Shown: piece after piece, positions 55,233 through 64,000 of the stretch
Position numbering within the stretch: the stretch's first letter is position 1
Layout of the letters: the number at the start of each line of letters is the position of its first letter
Origin: Tsuneonella suprasediminis
GTDB lineage: Bacteria > Pseudomonadota > Alphaproteobacteria > Sphingomonadales > Sphingomonadaceae
Assembly: GCF_003605755.1 (NCBI RefSeq)
Contig: NZ_RAHJ01000003.1
Location: 222,804 to 286,803, forward strand
Direction: 5' to 3'
Length of the DNA stretch: 64,000 nt
Notes under the pieces: model-generated
Databases searched by the model: none
What the model was told of the DNA's origin: nothing
The model's input: the letters and a program-made list of their open reading frames with translations, nothing else
Program-made: the position numbers and the translations under genes

Positions 55233-55281
55233 GCGGCCCCATTGCGGGCCGCTTCTTGTATGTGGGCTGTCGTACAAGAAG
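55233..55281 (+). promoter_or_regulatory. Two hairpins in the rpsO-pnp leader
   Basis: GCGGCCC (55233-55239) pairs with GGGCCGC (55246-55252), and directly after it CTTCTTGTA (55252-55260) pairs perfectly with TACAAGAAG (55273-55281). The first may attenuate transcription after rpsO. The second is a candidate RNase III-type cleavage site for pnp autocontrol, as known in E. coli. The rest of the 205-bp leader shows no clear element. Confidence 0.5.
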
Positions 55282-55426
55282 TGCGGTCCACGCAAATGGG
55301 CAAAGGCTGCAATTCGGCGGCCAGGGCCTTGGGGCCAGATCAGTGCCCCACACCGGACCGGGACGGCTTACCCGGAACTAGAGGCCCCGCGAGGCAATGT
55401 GGCACGCGGGTTCAGAAGGAAAATCA

Positions 55427-57688
55427 ATGTTCGACACGAAAACCGTATCGGTGGAGTGGGGCGGAAAGACCCTCACTCTGGAAACCGGCCGTATTGCCCG
55501 TCAGGCTGACGGTGCCGTTCTGGCCACTTATGGCGAAACCGTGGTGCTTTGCGCCGTGACCGCCGCCAAGAATGTGAAGGAAGGGCAGGACTTCTTCCCG
55601 CTGACCGTTCACTATCAGGAAAAATTCTCATCCGCCGGGCGCATCCCGGGTGGCTTCTTCAAGCGTGAACGTGGCGCGACGGAGAAGGAAACACTGACCA
55701 GCCGCCTGATCGACCGCCCCGTGCGGCCGTTGTTCCCTGAAGGCTTCTATAACGAAATCAACGTTATTGCCCAGGTCTTCAGCTACGATGGCGAATGCGA
55801 ACCCGATGTGCTGGCGATGATCGCTGCATCGGCTGCGCTGACCATTTCTGGCGTACCGTTCATGGGTCCGATCGGCGCTTGCCGTGTTGGCTATGTCGAT
55901 GGCGAATACGTTCTCAACCCCAAACAGAACACTGCACTGGCTGAAGATGGCCGCCTCGATCTTATCGTAGCTGCAACCCAAGACGCGGTGATGATGGTGG
56001 AATCCGAGGCGAAGGAACTGACCGAAGAAGAAATGCTCGGCGCGGTGATGTTCGCTCACGACAACATCAAGCCTGTAATCGGTGCGATCATCGATCTTGC
56101 TGAGCAGGCTGCCAATGATCCGTGGGAAATCGACGCATCGGACGATACCTCCGCGATCAAGGAAAAGCTGCGCGGCATCGTTGGTGACGATATCGCCGCT
56201 GCTTACAAGCTGACCGACAAGTCGGCCCGTTCGGATGCGCTCAACGCCGCCCGTGCCAAAGCGAAAGACGCGTTCGCAGACGAAGAACCGCAGACGCAGA
56301 TGGTCGCCAACAAGGCGGTCAAGAAGCTGGAAGCGGAAATCGTCCGCGGTGCGATCATCAAGGATGGCACCCGCATCGATGGTCGCAAGCTCGATCAGGT
56401 CCGTCCGATCGAAGCGATGGTTGGCGTGTTGCCGCGCGCTCACGGTTCGTCGCTGTTCACGCGTGGTGAAACGCAGGCACTGTGTTCGACCACGCTAGGC
56501 ACCAAGGATGCTGAACAGATGATCGACGGGCTCGAAGGCCTGTCTTACGAACGCTTCATGCTGCACTACAACTTCCCGCCGTATTCGGTTGGTGAAGTGG
56601 GCAGGTTCGGTGCGCCTTCGCGGCGTGATGTGGGCCACGGCAAGCTGGCATGGCGCGCGCTGCACAACGTGCTGCCCAGCCACGACGATTTCCCGTACAC
56701 GATCCGCGTTCTGTCGGACATCACCGAATCCAACGGTTCCAGCTCGATGGCGACCGTATGCGGTGGCTGCCTGAGCATGATGGACGCAGGCGTTCCGATC
56801 GAACGTCCCGTGTCGGGCATCGCGATGGGCCTGATCCTCGAAGGTTCGGACTTTGCCGTTCTGTCCGATATTCTGGGTGACGAAGATCACCTGGGCGACA
56901 TGGATTTCAAGGTTGCCGGAACCGAAGCGGGCATCACAAGCCTGCAGATGGATATCAAGATCGCCGGTATCACCAAGGAAATCATGGAGAAGGCGCTGGA
57001 GCAGGCGAAGGCCGGGCGCGCGCACATCCTGGGTGAAATGACCAAGGCGCTGGGCACTGCCCGCACCGACGTGTCCAAGCACGCCCCGCGTATCGAAACG
57101 ATCCAGATCGACAAGTCGAAGATCCGCGACGTGATCGGCACCGGCGGCAAGGTGATCCGCGAAATCGTGGCCGAAACCGGTGCGAAGGTGGACATCGACG
57201 ATGAAGGCGTGATCAAGATCTCGTCTTCCGACCTCGACCAGATCGAAGCCGCGAAGAAGTGGATTCAGGGCATCGTGGAAGAGGCCGAAGTCGGCAAGAT
57301 CTACACCGGCAAGGTCGTCAATATCGTCGATTTCGGTGCGTTCGTAAATTTCATGGGTGGCAAGGACGGTCTCGTCCACGTGTCCGAAATGAAGAACGAG
57401 CGTGTCGAGAAACCGACCGACGTCGTGTCCGAAGGGCAGGAAGTGAAGGTAAAGGTGCTCGAAATCGACAACCGCGGTAAAGTCCGTCTGTCGATGCGCG
57501 TTGTCGATCAGGAAACCGGCGAAGAGCTGGAAGACACCCGCCCGCCGCGCGAACCGCGCAGCGATCGCGGTGGTGATCGTGGTGGCCGTGGCGGTGATCG
57601 CCGTGGTGGTCGCGGCCCGCGCGGTGATCGTGGCCCACGTCGCGATGGTGGTGGCGAAGGCCACGTGCCGGATTTCCTCAAGGACTAA
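55427..57688 (+). CDS. pnp: Polyribonucleotide nucleotidyltransferase (PNPase)
   Basis: A protein of 753 residues. Two RNase PH domains are joined by a helical linker; the first carries [20 protein letters not shown] and [14 protein letters not shown], the second the catalytic [18 protein letters not shown] and [17 protein letters not shown] regions. A KH domain ([20 protein letters not shown]) and S1 domain ([18 protein letters not shown]) follow. The last 40 residues are Arg/Gly-rich. It degrades RNA 3' to 5' using phosphate. AGAAGGA precedes the ATG at 55427. Confidence 0.96.
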   Translation: MFDTKTVSVEWGGKTLTLETGRIARQADGAVLATYGETVVLCAVTAAKNVKEGQDFFPLTVHYQEKFSSAGRIPGGFFKRERGATEKETLTSRLIDRPVRPLFPEGFYNEINVIAQVFSYDGECEPDVLAMIAASAALTISGVPFMGPIGACRVGYVDGEYVLNPKQNTALAEDGRLDLIVAATQDAVMMVESEAKELTEEEMLGAVMFAHDNIKPVIGAIIDLAEQAANDPWEIDASDDTSAIKEKLRGIVGDDIAAAYKLTDKSARSDALNAARAKAKDAFADEEPQTQMVANKAVKKLEAEIVRGAIIKDGTRIDGRKLDQVRPIEAMVGVLPRAHGSSLFTRGETQALCSTTLGTKDAEQMIDGLEGLSYERFMLHYNFPPYSVGEVGRFGAPSRRDVGHGKLAWRALHNVLPSHDDFPYTIRVLSDITESNGSSSMATVCGGCLSMMDAGVPIERPVSGIAMGLILEGSDFAVLSDILGDEDHLGDMDFKVAGTEAGITSLQMDIKIAGITKEIMEKALEQAKAGRAHILGEMTKALGTARTDVSKHAPRIETIQIDKSKIRDVIGTGGKVIREIVAETGAKVDIDDEGVIKISSSDLDQIEAAKKWIQGIVEEAEVGKIYTGKVVNIVDFGAFVNFMGGKDGLVHVSEMKNERVEKPTDVVSEGQEVKVKVLEIDNRGKVRLSMRVVDQETGEELEDTRPPREPRSDRGGDRGGRGGDRRGGRGPRGDRGPRRDGGGEGHVPDFLKD

Positions 57689-57728
57689 TCCGGTCGCGCT
57701 CCCCCGGATTTCAGGGGGCAAAGAAATC

Positions 57729-57768
57729 AAAGGGCCGTGCGGAGCAATCCGTGCGGCCCTTTCTTTTT
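57729..57768 (+). terminator. Rho-independent terminator of pnp
   Basis: AAAGGGCCGTGCGGA pairs, with two mismatches, with TCCGTGCGGCCCTTT around a GCAA tetraloop and is followed by CTTTTT, 40 bp after the pnp stop. Confidence 0.85.
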
Positions 57769-57803
57769 GACCTGATTGCGATTGCCGTTCACAGCATCGC
57801 GCC

Positions 57804-58487
57804 ATGATACCCCGCGAACATATTGCCACGGCGCAAATCCCTGGCGGCGACACGCTCGAACTCGTCCGACATGGGCGCGATTTCATCGTTATGCTCGGGC
57901 GGAACGAGCTGATGGGTACGCGGATGCAGTTCAGCGAGGAGCAACTGGCCGAACTGACGCTGGAGCGCCTCCAAACCCCTAAACCGCGCCTCTTGGTAGG
58001 GGGCTATGGGCTCGGTTTCACTTTGCGCGCGGCACTGCGTCTGATGGGGCCGCAAGGGAGCGTGACGGTGGCCGAAATCGTGCCCGATATTCTTGACTGG
58101 GCGCGGGGACCGATGGCCGAACTGACAGGCAACAGCCTGCGCGATCCACGTGCGAAGATCGAGCTATGCGATGTCGCGGCTCTGATCGACGATGCCATGG
58201 ATGGGACCAGCCCACCGTATGACGCGATTCTTCTCGATGTCGATAACGGCCCGGACGGGATCGTACGGGATGGCAACGAACGGCTCTATACGCGCACAGG
58301 CATTGGCCGCGCACGTGATGCGCTGGCACCCGGTGGTTTGTTGGCGGTGTGGTCAGCCGCGCCCGATCACAAATTTGCCCGGAGGTTGAAGGACGCAGGG
58401 CTTGATGTCGAAGAGCGTACCGTTCGCGCAAGGCCCAACAACAAGGGCCCGAGACATACAATCTGGTTCGCCCGCAAGGGGCCGTAG
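57804..58487 (+). CDS. Spermidine-synthase-like methyltransferase-fold protein
   Basis: A protein of 227 residues. LLVGGYGLGFTLRAALRLMG near residue 62 is a SAM-type glycine loop, VTVAEIVPDILDWARG the acidic second motif, and YDAILLDVDNGPDGIV the active-site-like region. The layout is that of spermidine/spermine synthase relatives, which may lack aminopropyl transfer. Substrate unknown. The ATG follows the pnp terminator by 35 bp. Confidence 0.8.
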   Translation: MIPREHIATAQIPGGDTLELVRHGRDFIVMLGRNELMGTRMQFSEEQLAELTLERLQTPKPRLLVGGYGLGFTLRAALRLMGPQGSVTVAEIVPDILDWARGPMAELTGNSLRDPRAKIELCDVAALIDDAMDGTSPPYDAILLDVDNGPDGIVRDGNERLYTRTGIGRARDALAPGGLLAVWSAAPDHKFARRLKDAGLDVEERTVRARPNNKGPRHTIWFARKGP

Positions 58488-58540
58488 CTTTCCCGATTTT
58501 CTGACGAGAACGCCGGCCCCTTTCCTATCCTGCCCCCATT

Positions 58541-59065
58541 TTATCCTGCCAGGCGCATCCGGCCCAGATAATCCTGTTTGCCAATCTGGGCGCCTTTCAT
58601 CCGCAGAATGCCGTATGCGGTTGATGCGTGGAAATAGAAGTTCGGCTGACTGAAGCTGAGCAGGAAATTGTCCGCCGTAAAATCGAGGCGGAATTTGTCC
58701 TTGATTGTGAAGACCATCGGTTTGCCGATGAAGCTTTCGAATTCTTCCTCGCCCGCCGCTTCCAGCGTTTCGGTCGCAGTATCGAGCTTCGCGCGCATCG
58801 CATCGAATTCGATCGGCGGAGGGCTCATATCCGGGCTGAACTGGCCTGCACGTACCCCTTCCAGAGCCAGCGCAGTGTGGGTCGCAACGCTTTTGACCTG
58901 ATAGGCAAATGGCAACATATCCTCACGCAAACATGCGCCGACCAAATCGGCAGGTGCCGTGCCGCTTTCGGCACACCATTCTTCCGCCTTGTCCACGATA
59001 TGACGGGTCGCGCCAAGCATTTGCAGGGCACTGGGCACATAGGCGGCGTGAAGCGATAACGGCAT
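58541..59065 (-). CDS. DUF1993 family protein
   Basis: A protein of 174 residues that matches DUF1993 along its length: MPLSLHAAYVPSALQMLGA at the start, LREDMLPFAYQVKSVATHT near residue 48 and FYFHASTAYGILRMKGAQIG near the end. The fold is a DinB-like helical bundle. Function unknown. It is separated from gcrA by the gcrA terminator. Confidence 0.87.
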   Translation of the reverse strand: MPLSLHAAYVPSALQMLGATRHIVDKAEEWCAESGTAPADLVGACLREDMLPFAYQVKSVATHTALALEGVRAGQFSPDMSPPPIEFDAMRAKLDTATETLEAAGEEEFESFIGKPMVFTIKDKFRLDFTADNFLLSFSQPNFYFHASTAYGILRMKGAQIGKQDYLGRMRLAG

Positions 59066-59091
59066 GGAATTGTCCTCTCTGGCGCATATAT

Positions 59092-59124
59092 AAAAAGGCC
59101 CGACAGCATTATGCCGCCGGGCCT
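59092..59124 (-). terminator. Rho-independent terminator of gcrA
   Basis: On the minus strand AGGCCCG pairs with CGGGCCT across a 15-base loop and is followed by TTTTTATATA, about 30 bp after the gcrA stop. Confidence 0.85.
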
Positions 59125-59152
59125 GCGAATTGGTGTGTTAGCCCACGGTTTC

Positions 59153-59860
59153 TTACCGCACGCGTGGGCCGCCGAAAGGCAGCGGGGGCGGGGGGCGGCG
59201 TGCGCCACGCGGCAACTGTGCCTGATAGGCCCGCCCGCAGTGTTCGACGCAGTATGGGAAGCCGGGGTTCACCGCTTCACCGCAGAAATGGAAATCGGGT
59301 TCGCCGGGGTGGCCCATCGGCCAGCGGCAGACACGGTCGCTCAGGTCGAGCAAGCTGGTCTTGTCCGCGATTTCGGGGCTGGGCTTGGCCGGGACCAGGC
59401 GGCGCGGCGGAGCCGGTGGGATCGGTGCCTGCTGATCGCCAGGCCCCTGACGCAGGAACCCACCCGGACCAACCGAGACGATTTTGGACAAATCTGACGA
59501 AGGGTTGGGCATCGGCTGCGATGGTGTCGAACTGGCCGCCTTGGGCGCCGGGGTCGGGGCTGGCGTCGGTGCAGGCGGCGTGGCTGGCTGGCGCGGCGCG
59601 GCGGCGGGTGCCGCAGGCTTTGCCGCAGCAGGAGCCGTTTTCTTTGGTGCGGGCTTGGCGGTAGCAGATGGGGATTTCTTCGCTGCTTTCCCGTCACTGG
59701 CTTTCACAGGGGAAGGTCGCGATTTGAGACCAAGACGGTGCGCCTTGCCGATAACGGCATTGCGACTGACGCCGCCTAGCTGGTCAGCGATCTGGCTAGC
59801 GGTCGATCCGCTCTCCCACATCTTTTTCAATGTCGCGATACGTTCGTCGGTCCAGCTCAT
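59153..59860 (-). CDS. gcrA: GcrA cell cycle regulator
   Basis: A protein of 235 residues. The N-terminal DNA-binding domain is SWTDERIATLKKMWESGSTA and GGVSRNAVIGKAHRLGLKSR, diagnostic for GcrA. A long Ala/Pro-rich linker (about 50-150) leads to a C-terminal zinc-finger-like domain (CRWPMGHPGEPDFHFCGEAV, then CVEHC). GcrA binds sigma-70 holoenzyme and activates promoters with methylated GANTC sites, driving S-phase and division genes in alphaproteobacteria. It carries a proper terminator. Confidence 0.94.
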   Translation of the reverse strand: MSWTDERIATLKKMWESGSTASQIADQLGGVSRNAVIGKAHRLGLKSRPSPVKASDGKAAKKSPSATAKPAPKKTAPAAAKPAAPAAAPRQPATPPAPTPAPTPAPKAASSTPSQPMPNPSSDLSKIVSVGPGGFLRQGPGDQQAPIPPAPPRRLVPAKPSPEIADKTSLLDLSDRVCRWPMGHPGEPDFHFCGEAVNPGFPYCVEHCGRAYQAQLPRGARRPPPPLPFGGPRVR

Positions 59861-59935
59861 CGAATGCCATCAATTCCTGTTCGTGGGCCAGCGCAAGCTT
59901 GCCAGCCGAAGTGCTTGGCCCTACTCGCCGTACCC

Positions 59936-60826
59936 ATGCCCGATCAAGTCCATAGTATCGAATCCGACGCTTCCGCTCTGGTCGAAAACGACCCCTCTGA
60001 AGGAGGGCATTTTTCACCGCGCGGGAAGCCGGTCATCCTCGGCATTAACGGGATCGGGCTGTGGAGTCTCTATATTAAGGAGGTTCGCCGGTTTCTCAAG
60101 GTCCAGACACAAACTGTATGGGCTCCGGCTGTCACGACCCTGCTGTTTCTGGTGATTTTTACTGTCGCAATGGGCCGCTCGGACCGGATGATCCTTGGCG
60201 TCAATTTCGCCACTTTCGTCGCACCCGGTCTGATCGTGATGGGGATGATGCAAAATTCATTCGCGAACTCCAGCTTCAGCCTGCTGGCAGGTAAAATTCA
60301 GGGTACTATCATCGATTTGCTCATGCCGCCTCTATCCTACGGGGAGCTGATGGGCGGAATTGTCGCTGCCGCTGTTACCCGTGCGGTTATGGTCGGATTG
60401 GCAGTGGGGCTGGCGATGGCATTCTATCCCGGTGTCAGTCTCGCGATGGCGCATCCGTGGGCAGTGATCTGGTTCGGCCTGATGGGGGCGGTAATGCTGG
60501 CTCTGCTGGGTCTTGTTACCTCAATCTGGGCGGAAAAGTTCGACCACGCTGCGGCGGTAACCAATTTCGTTATCGCACCGCTTAGCCTGCTGTCCGGCAC
60601 GTTTTACGTGATCAGCAATCTGGCCCCGCATTTTCAGATGATCAGCCGCGCCAATCCATTCTTTTATGTGATTTCCGGCTTCCGATTTGGCTTTCTGGGC
60701 GAGAGCGATATCGGCAACACCAACACAGCGGTATTCCATTCCGCCATCGGTTTAGGCATCTTCAATGTAGTGCTTACGCTAGTCGTTTATGCGATACTGA
60801 GATCAGGCTGGAAACTGAAAAGCTGA
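59936..60826 (+). CDS. ABC-2 type transporter permease
   Basis: A protein of 296 residues with six membrane helices. The N-terminal 55 residues are polar and of unclear function; from residue 50 the ABC-2 pattern begins, with YIKEVRRFLKVQTQTVWAPA, FATFVAPGLIVMGMMQNSFAN and LLSGTFYVISNLAPHFQ. It resembles YadH/NodJ permeases. No ATPase partner is adjacent, so it must pair with one encoded elsewhere. The start at 59936 is a compromise; an upstream in-frame ATG at 59864 would overlap the gcrA control region. Confidence 0.82.
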   Translation: MPDQVHSIESDASALVENDPSEGGHFSPRGKPVILGINGIGLWSLYIKEVRRFLKVQTQTVWAPAVTTLLFLVIFTVAMGRSDRMILGVNFATFVAPGLIVMGMMQNSFANSSFSLLAGKIQGTIIDLLMPPLSYGELMGGIVAAAVTRAVMVGLAVGLAMAFYPGVSLAMAHPWAVIWFGLMGAVMLALLGLVTSIWAEKFDHAAAVTNFVIAPLSLLSGTFYVISNLAPHFQMISRANPFFYVISGFRFGFLGESDIGNTNTAVFHSAIGLGIFNVVLTLVVYAILRSGWKLKS

Positions 60827-60845
60827 CAGAATCAATTGGCAACGA

Positions 60846-61178
60846 TTAGTGCGTTAGCCCTCGTCGCATACGATATCGTCCGTCTGCGTAGTCTTCGAAC
60901 AGCTCGCTCACCTGAGGATGATCGACAGGTCCTCCATCGACGTCAGCCAGCAGGTTTTGCTGGCTGACATAGGCCAGATATGACGATTCGTCGTTCTCTG
61001 CGAGCAAGTGATAGTATGGTTGTTCCCTAAGCGGGCGGACCGCCTCAGGGATCGATTGATACCATTCTTCCGAATTAGCGAATACCGGATCGATATCGAA
61101 CACCACCCCGCGGATATCGAACATTCGATGCCGCACGACCTGGCCAATGGCAAACCGCGAATGGGAATGGCGGGGCAT
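60846..61178 (-). CDS. hspQ: Heat-shock protein HspQ (YccV-like hemimethylated-DNA-binding domain)
   Basis: About 110 residues. RFAIGQVVRHRMFDIRGVVF, EEWYQSIPEAVRPLREQPYY and LAYVSQQNLLADVDG match HspQ. In enterobacteria HspQ is a specificity adaptor of the Lon protease. The start at 61178 (MPRHSH) follows the family pattern; an ATG at 61226 would add 16 residues. It is convergent with the ABC-2 permease gene. Confidence 0.88.
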   Translation of the reverse strand: MPRHSHSRFAIGQVVRHRMFDIRGVVFDIDPVFANSEEWYQSIPEAVRPLREQPYYHLLAENDESSYLAYVSQQNLLADVDGGPVDHPQVSELFEDYADGRYRMRRGLTH

Positions 61179-61382
61179 TTCTATCGTTCGCCCTGCCTGA
61201 AGAGAGAAGAACTGCGTTCGCTCCATATAGTCAGGATATAGGCAAGGTATAATCGCACGCAAGCGGCGTTATTCTGCGATCCCCCGCAAAGGTGTTCAAG
61301 GGGACTTGGCAACTGCCCTCTGCTCCGCTAGTCGGCGCCTTCGCTTCGGCCGGGCAATAGCCCAACCACCGGCATCTTACGC

Positions 61383-61472
<90 letters not shown>

Positions 61473-61536
61473 CTTCCTCGGCATTAGGTAGCAAACGCAC
61501 AAAGCCAAAACGGCCCTTGTTTCCTACCTAATTCCC

Positions 61537-62037
61537 ATGGGAACAACCAACGTAAAAGCAGGGCTTGAGGATCGCATTGCGGTCTTCAAGGGCGAACTCG
61601 AAGAGGTCGAGGCCGAGATCAAGCGGATCGAGGACGGCATTGAAGTCCTCCACAAACTGAAAAGCCGACGTATCAAGCTGCGGTCACTCATCGAGGGAGC
61701 CGAAGACATCATATATGAGAGTGATCCCGAGTGGCGGAACAAGATCAAACCTCGCAAGAAGCGCAAATGGCATAGCCCATTCAAGTCGGGCGAACTCGGT
61801 CGCCGGGCGCTTGAGGTGCTTCGGGAGAAAGGCAGGTGGATGCGTCCGCGTGACATTGCCATCATCATGCTGGCGAACAAGGGATACCATTCAGACGATC
61901 GCGTCAGCATCGACAAGGTGACGAACTCGGTTGGAAACTACTTCATCAAGCACAGGAATGATCTGGTCGAATCGCGCGGCGATTACGCGAAGGAATGGCG
62001 AATCATCCCCGATTCGGTCGAAAGCATTAAGAATTAA
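61537..62037 (+). CDS. Coiled-coil / winged-helix-like protein of unknown function
   Basis: A protein of 166 residues. The first 55 form an acidic coiled coil (LEDRIAVFKGELEEVEAEIK and RIEDGIEVLHKLKSRRIKL). A basic linker (KIKPRKKRKWHS) leads to a C-terminal domain (about 85-155, GRRALEVLREKGRWMRPRDI and VTNSVGNYFIKHRNDLVES) that reads like a winged helix. I do not recognise a family. Its position between a tRNA gene and insertion sequences suggests an accessory or island gene. Confidence 0.7.
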   Translation: MGTTNVKAGLEDRIAVFKGELEEVEAEIKRIEDGIEVLHKLKSRRIKLRSLIEGAEDIIYESDPEWRNKIKPRKKRKWHSPFKSGELGRRALEVLREKGRWMRPRDIAIIMLANKGYHSDDRVSIDKVTNSVGNYFIKHRNDLVESRGDYAKEWRIIPDSVESIKN

Positions 62038-62061
62038 TCCGAGGAAATAGATTCAACGTCA

Positions 62062-63078
62062 GGCTGTGTCCCAAGCAAGACTGCCAATACTTTTCCGATA
62101 AAACAAACTTGTTGATTTAGAATGAAAATATGCATTCTTTCTCCGCTGCAAGTTACGCAACGGAGGTCAAGTCGCAGCATTTTCGTCTCTCGAAACAAGC
62201 GAGGTCACTCAGCACAAATCGCATTCATCGTTTGTCCGACGATGAAGCATTTGCTGAGTTCTGCGCTGTGCGTTTCGCAGAGAACGGCGGCGAACCCTAT
62301 TGCCCGTGGTGCGGACATACTCAGGTCTACTCGATCCGCACGCGTCGCAAGTGGCGCTGCAAATCCAAATCGTGCGGGCGCGACTTCTCCGCGACCACTC
62401 AGACTATCTTCGCGAGTCGCAAGGTGTCGTTCCAGAAGCTCCTTTTGCTCATTGCTTATCAATCGTGGGTGGCGAAGAACATCAACGCTATCGACATGCA
62501 CTGCGAGCTAGACGTTCAATACAAGACGGCCTTCGTCTGGTGCCACAAAATCCGCGAGGCCATCACGGCCCACCAGCACACCGGCACGATGCGCGGCCAG
62601 ATCGAGGTCGATGGCGGGTATTTCGGCGGCTACATCAAGCCGAAGAACAGCTTCCCGCTGCGGCAGGATCGTCGCCGACTCATGCGTAAAGAGGGCAAGC
62701 GGAAATGTGTCGTCATCTTCCGTGAGCGGAACGGGCGCAGCCGCGCTTTCGTCTGCTCCGAAAGTGAGGCGGCGCACAAAGCACCCGAATTCATCGAGCC
62801 CGGCAGCGTCGTCTACACCGACGATGCGGTCGAGTATAACCGACTGGCGGCGCGCTATGTGCTGCACAAGGTCAACCACTCCGAGCGCTATTCCGATGGC
62901 GATGCCTGCACCAATTGGGCGGAGTCCTATTTCGCTCGCCTTCGGCGGGCCGAGATGGGTATCCATCACCATTTCTCGGGAGACTATTTGCTCAATTACG
63001 CCAACGAAATTTCATGGCGGGAGGACCGCCGCCGCCATCCCGCTAACGAGAACTACGAAGAGATGCTGCGGATCGCTT
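62062..63078 (+). mobile_element. IS1595-family insertion sequence, 3' end lost
   Basis: The element probably begins near GGCTGTGTC at 62062, a plausible left end for this family, and runs to the junction with an IS3 element at about 63079. The right terminal repeat and the last transposase codons are missing. The exact left boundary is inferred. Confidence 0.6.
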
Positions 63079-63116
63079 TGAACCGCCCCGGGATTGCCGG
63101 AGGCCATTTGGTTTAA
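62130..63116 (+). CDS. IS1595-family transposase, C-terminus replaced by IS3 sequence
   Basis: A frame of 328 codons. The N-terminus has a zinc ribbon (YCPWCGHTQVYSI and RCKSKSCGRDF), the catalytic domain GQIEVDGGYFGGYIKPKNS (first Asp), VVYTDDAVEYN (second Asp) and CTNWAESYFARLRRAE (the Glu/Asn-type third acidic region), the ISXO2-like DDE pattern of IS1595. The last 10 or so codons (NRPGIAGGHLV) read into the end of the neighbouring IS3 element, so the natural C-terminus is gone and activity is doubtful. Confidence 0.88.
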   Translation: MHSFSAASYATEVKSQHFRLSKQARSLSTNRIHRLSDDEAFAEFCAVRFAENGGEPYCPWCGHTQVYSIRTRRKWRCKSKSCGRDFSATTQTIFASRKVSFQKLLLLIAYQSWVAKNINAIDMHCELDVQYKTAFVWCHKIREAITAHQHTGTMRGQIEVDGGYFGGYIKPKNSFPLRQDRRRLMRKEGKRKCVVIFRERNGRSRAFVCSESEAAHKAPEFIEPGSVVYTDDAVEYNRLAARYVLHKVNHSERYSDGDACTNWAESYFARLRRAEMGIHHHFSGDYLLNYANEISWREDRRRHPANENYEEMLRIALNRPGIAGGHLV

Positions 63117-64000
63117 ATTATGCCGCCATGGGCGTGTCGTCCAGCATGGCGTAGTATCGTGCTTCAGCTTCGGCAGGCGGGATATTGCCGATGGGCGCGA
63201 GCAGGCGCCGGTTGTTGAACCAGTCGACCCATTCGAGCGTGGCGTATTCCACGGCTTCAAATGATCGCCACGGACCTCGGCGGTGGATGACCTCGGCCTT
63301 GTAAAGGCCGTTGATCGTTTCGGCCAAGGCGTTGTCGTAGCTGTCGCCAACACTGCCGACCGATGGTTCGATCCCGGCTTCGGCAAGACGCTCGGTATAC
63401 TTGATCGAGACATATTGGCTGCCACGATCACTGTGGTGGATCAGGCCGCCACGGTGAACAGGCCGTCGGTCATGGATCGCCTGCTCCAGGGCATCGAGTA
63501 CAAAGCTGGCATGCGCCGTTCTGCTCACCCGCCAGCCCACGATATAGCGGGCGTAAACGTCGATCACGAAGGCGACATAGACGAACCCGGACCACGTCGC
63601 GACGTAGGTGAAGTCCGAGACCCACAGCATGTTGGGTGCCGGTGCATGGAACTGGCGGTTGACCTGATCGAGCGGACATGGCGCTGCCTTGTCGCTCATC
63701 GTCGTCTTCACCGGCTTCCCCCGGATCACGCCCTGCAGGCCCAGCTCACGCATCAGCCGTTCCACCGTGCAGCGGGCAATATCGAAGCCCTCGCGCTGCA
63801 TCTGCCGCCACACCTTGCGATACCCGTAGACCTTGAAGTTGGCATCGAACACGCGCTGAACCTCGGGCTTCATTGCTTCGTCGCGCTGGGCGCGTGGTGA
63901 CAGGCGCGACGGATCGCGGCGCTGTGCGACACGCTCGTGGTAGGTTGATGGGGCGATCGGCAGAACCCGGCAGATCGGCTCGACCCCATACTCACCCCGA
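63079..64000 (-). mobile_element. IS3-family insertion sequence (partial, runs out of window)
   Basis: The likely right terminal repeat starts TGAACCGCCCCGGGATTGCC at 63079 inside the IS1595 transposase gene. Its orfB reads leftwards and stops 40 bp inside that end. orfA and the other terminal repeat lie beyond position 64000. Confidence 0.75.
63118..64000 (-). CDS. IS3-family transposase OrfB (5' end outside window)
   Basis: The frame is open to the window edge, giving about 293 visible residues. The N-terminal part includes YGVEPICRVLPIAPSTYHE and VYGYRKVWRQMQREG (HTH_21 region). The integrase core has the DDE triad in LWVSDFTYVATW, HHSDRGSQYVS and NALAETINGLYKAEVI. It is the OrfB part of an IS3 transposase normally made by frameshifting from orfA. 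No frameshift or stop is seen in the visible part. Confidence 0.93.
   Translation of the reverse strand, partial: RGEYGVEPICRVLPIAPSTYHERVAQRRDPSRLSPRAQRDEAMKPEVQRVFDANFKVYGYRKVWRQMQREGFDIARCTVERLMRELGLQGVIRGKPVKTTMSDKAAPCPLDQVNRQFHAPAPNMLWVSDFTYVATWSGFVYVAFVIDVYARYIVGWRVSRTAHASFVLDALEQAIHDRRPVHRGGLIHHSDRGSQYVSIKYTERLAEAGIEPSVGSVGDSYDNALAETINGLYKAEVIHRRGPWRSFEAVEYATLEWVDWFNNRRLLAPIGNIPPAEAEARYYAMLDDTPMAA

Overview
The window looks like chromosomal DNA of a GC-rich alphaproteobacterium. The most likely group is the Sphingomonadales, probably near Erythrobacter, Altererythrobacter or Novosphingobium. The pointers are gcrA and gapR (DUF2312), the nusA-ylxR-infB-rbfA-truB-rpsO-pnp order, alphaproteobacterial FtsK and MetX/MetW, and a psp operon next to rimP. 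The genus is an inference; no rRNA is present.

Layout. 1-4.7 kb: the 3' end of glnD, yggS, a thiE-like gene and ftsK. 4.9-10.3 kb: a TonB-dependent receptor, then a phosphate-starvation unit on the minus strand (OprO/P-type porin, then pstS), with a Pho-box-like direct repeat before each gene. 10.4-17.3 kb: alanine dehydrogenase, a membrane diguanylate cyclase, a zinc-ribbon protein, and ftsE-ftsX-ydcF-plsC. 17.3-22.4 kb: hisC-tyrA divergent from metX-metW-gltX. 22.4-23.6 kb: a non-coding block holding a GC-rich palindrome and five ~190-bp tandem repeats in an A-B-A-B-A' pattern. 23.6-32.1 kb: pyk, DUF1244, gapR, a YbjQ protein, a CPBP protease, yebC-DUF3147-ruvC, an ABM protein with an ArsC/Spx-like protein, pnuC-nadR kinase, a GDPD and a deaminase. 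32.1-40.8 kb: ubiG, lysC, an SLC13 transporter, a nitronate monooxygenase, a TonB-like protein, a GDT1-family exporter behind a yybP-ykoY (manganese) riboswitch, a dienelactone hydrolase, DUF454 and sufE.

40.9-45.2 kb is the most unusual part: an expanded phage-shock operon. A divergent pspF faces a near-perfect sigma-54 promoter. This promoter leads into a 50-residue exported or membrane peptide, pspA, pspB, pspC and five more very small membrane proteins. Four of these five repeat the PspB design of one N-terminal membrane helix followed by a coiled coil with a shared motif. Most junctions overlap by 1-4 bases.

45.4-57.7 kb: the translation and RNA cluster rimP-nusA-ylxR-infB-rbfA, then tdk, a GNAT gene, an M50 protease, a small exported protein, and truB-rpsO-pnp. 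57.8-61.2 kb: a spermidine-synthase-like protein, DUF1993, gcrA, an ABC-2 permease and hspQ. From 61.4 kb the DNA looks like an island edge: tRNA-Ser(CGA), an unrecognised coiled-coil protein, and an IS1595-family element whose 3' end is cut by an IS3-family element that runs out of the window.

Start sites were chosen from Shine-Dalgarno spacing, overlaps with neighbours and remembered family N-termini. No database search was run.
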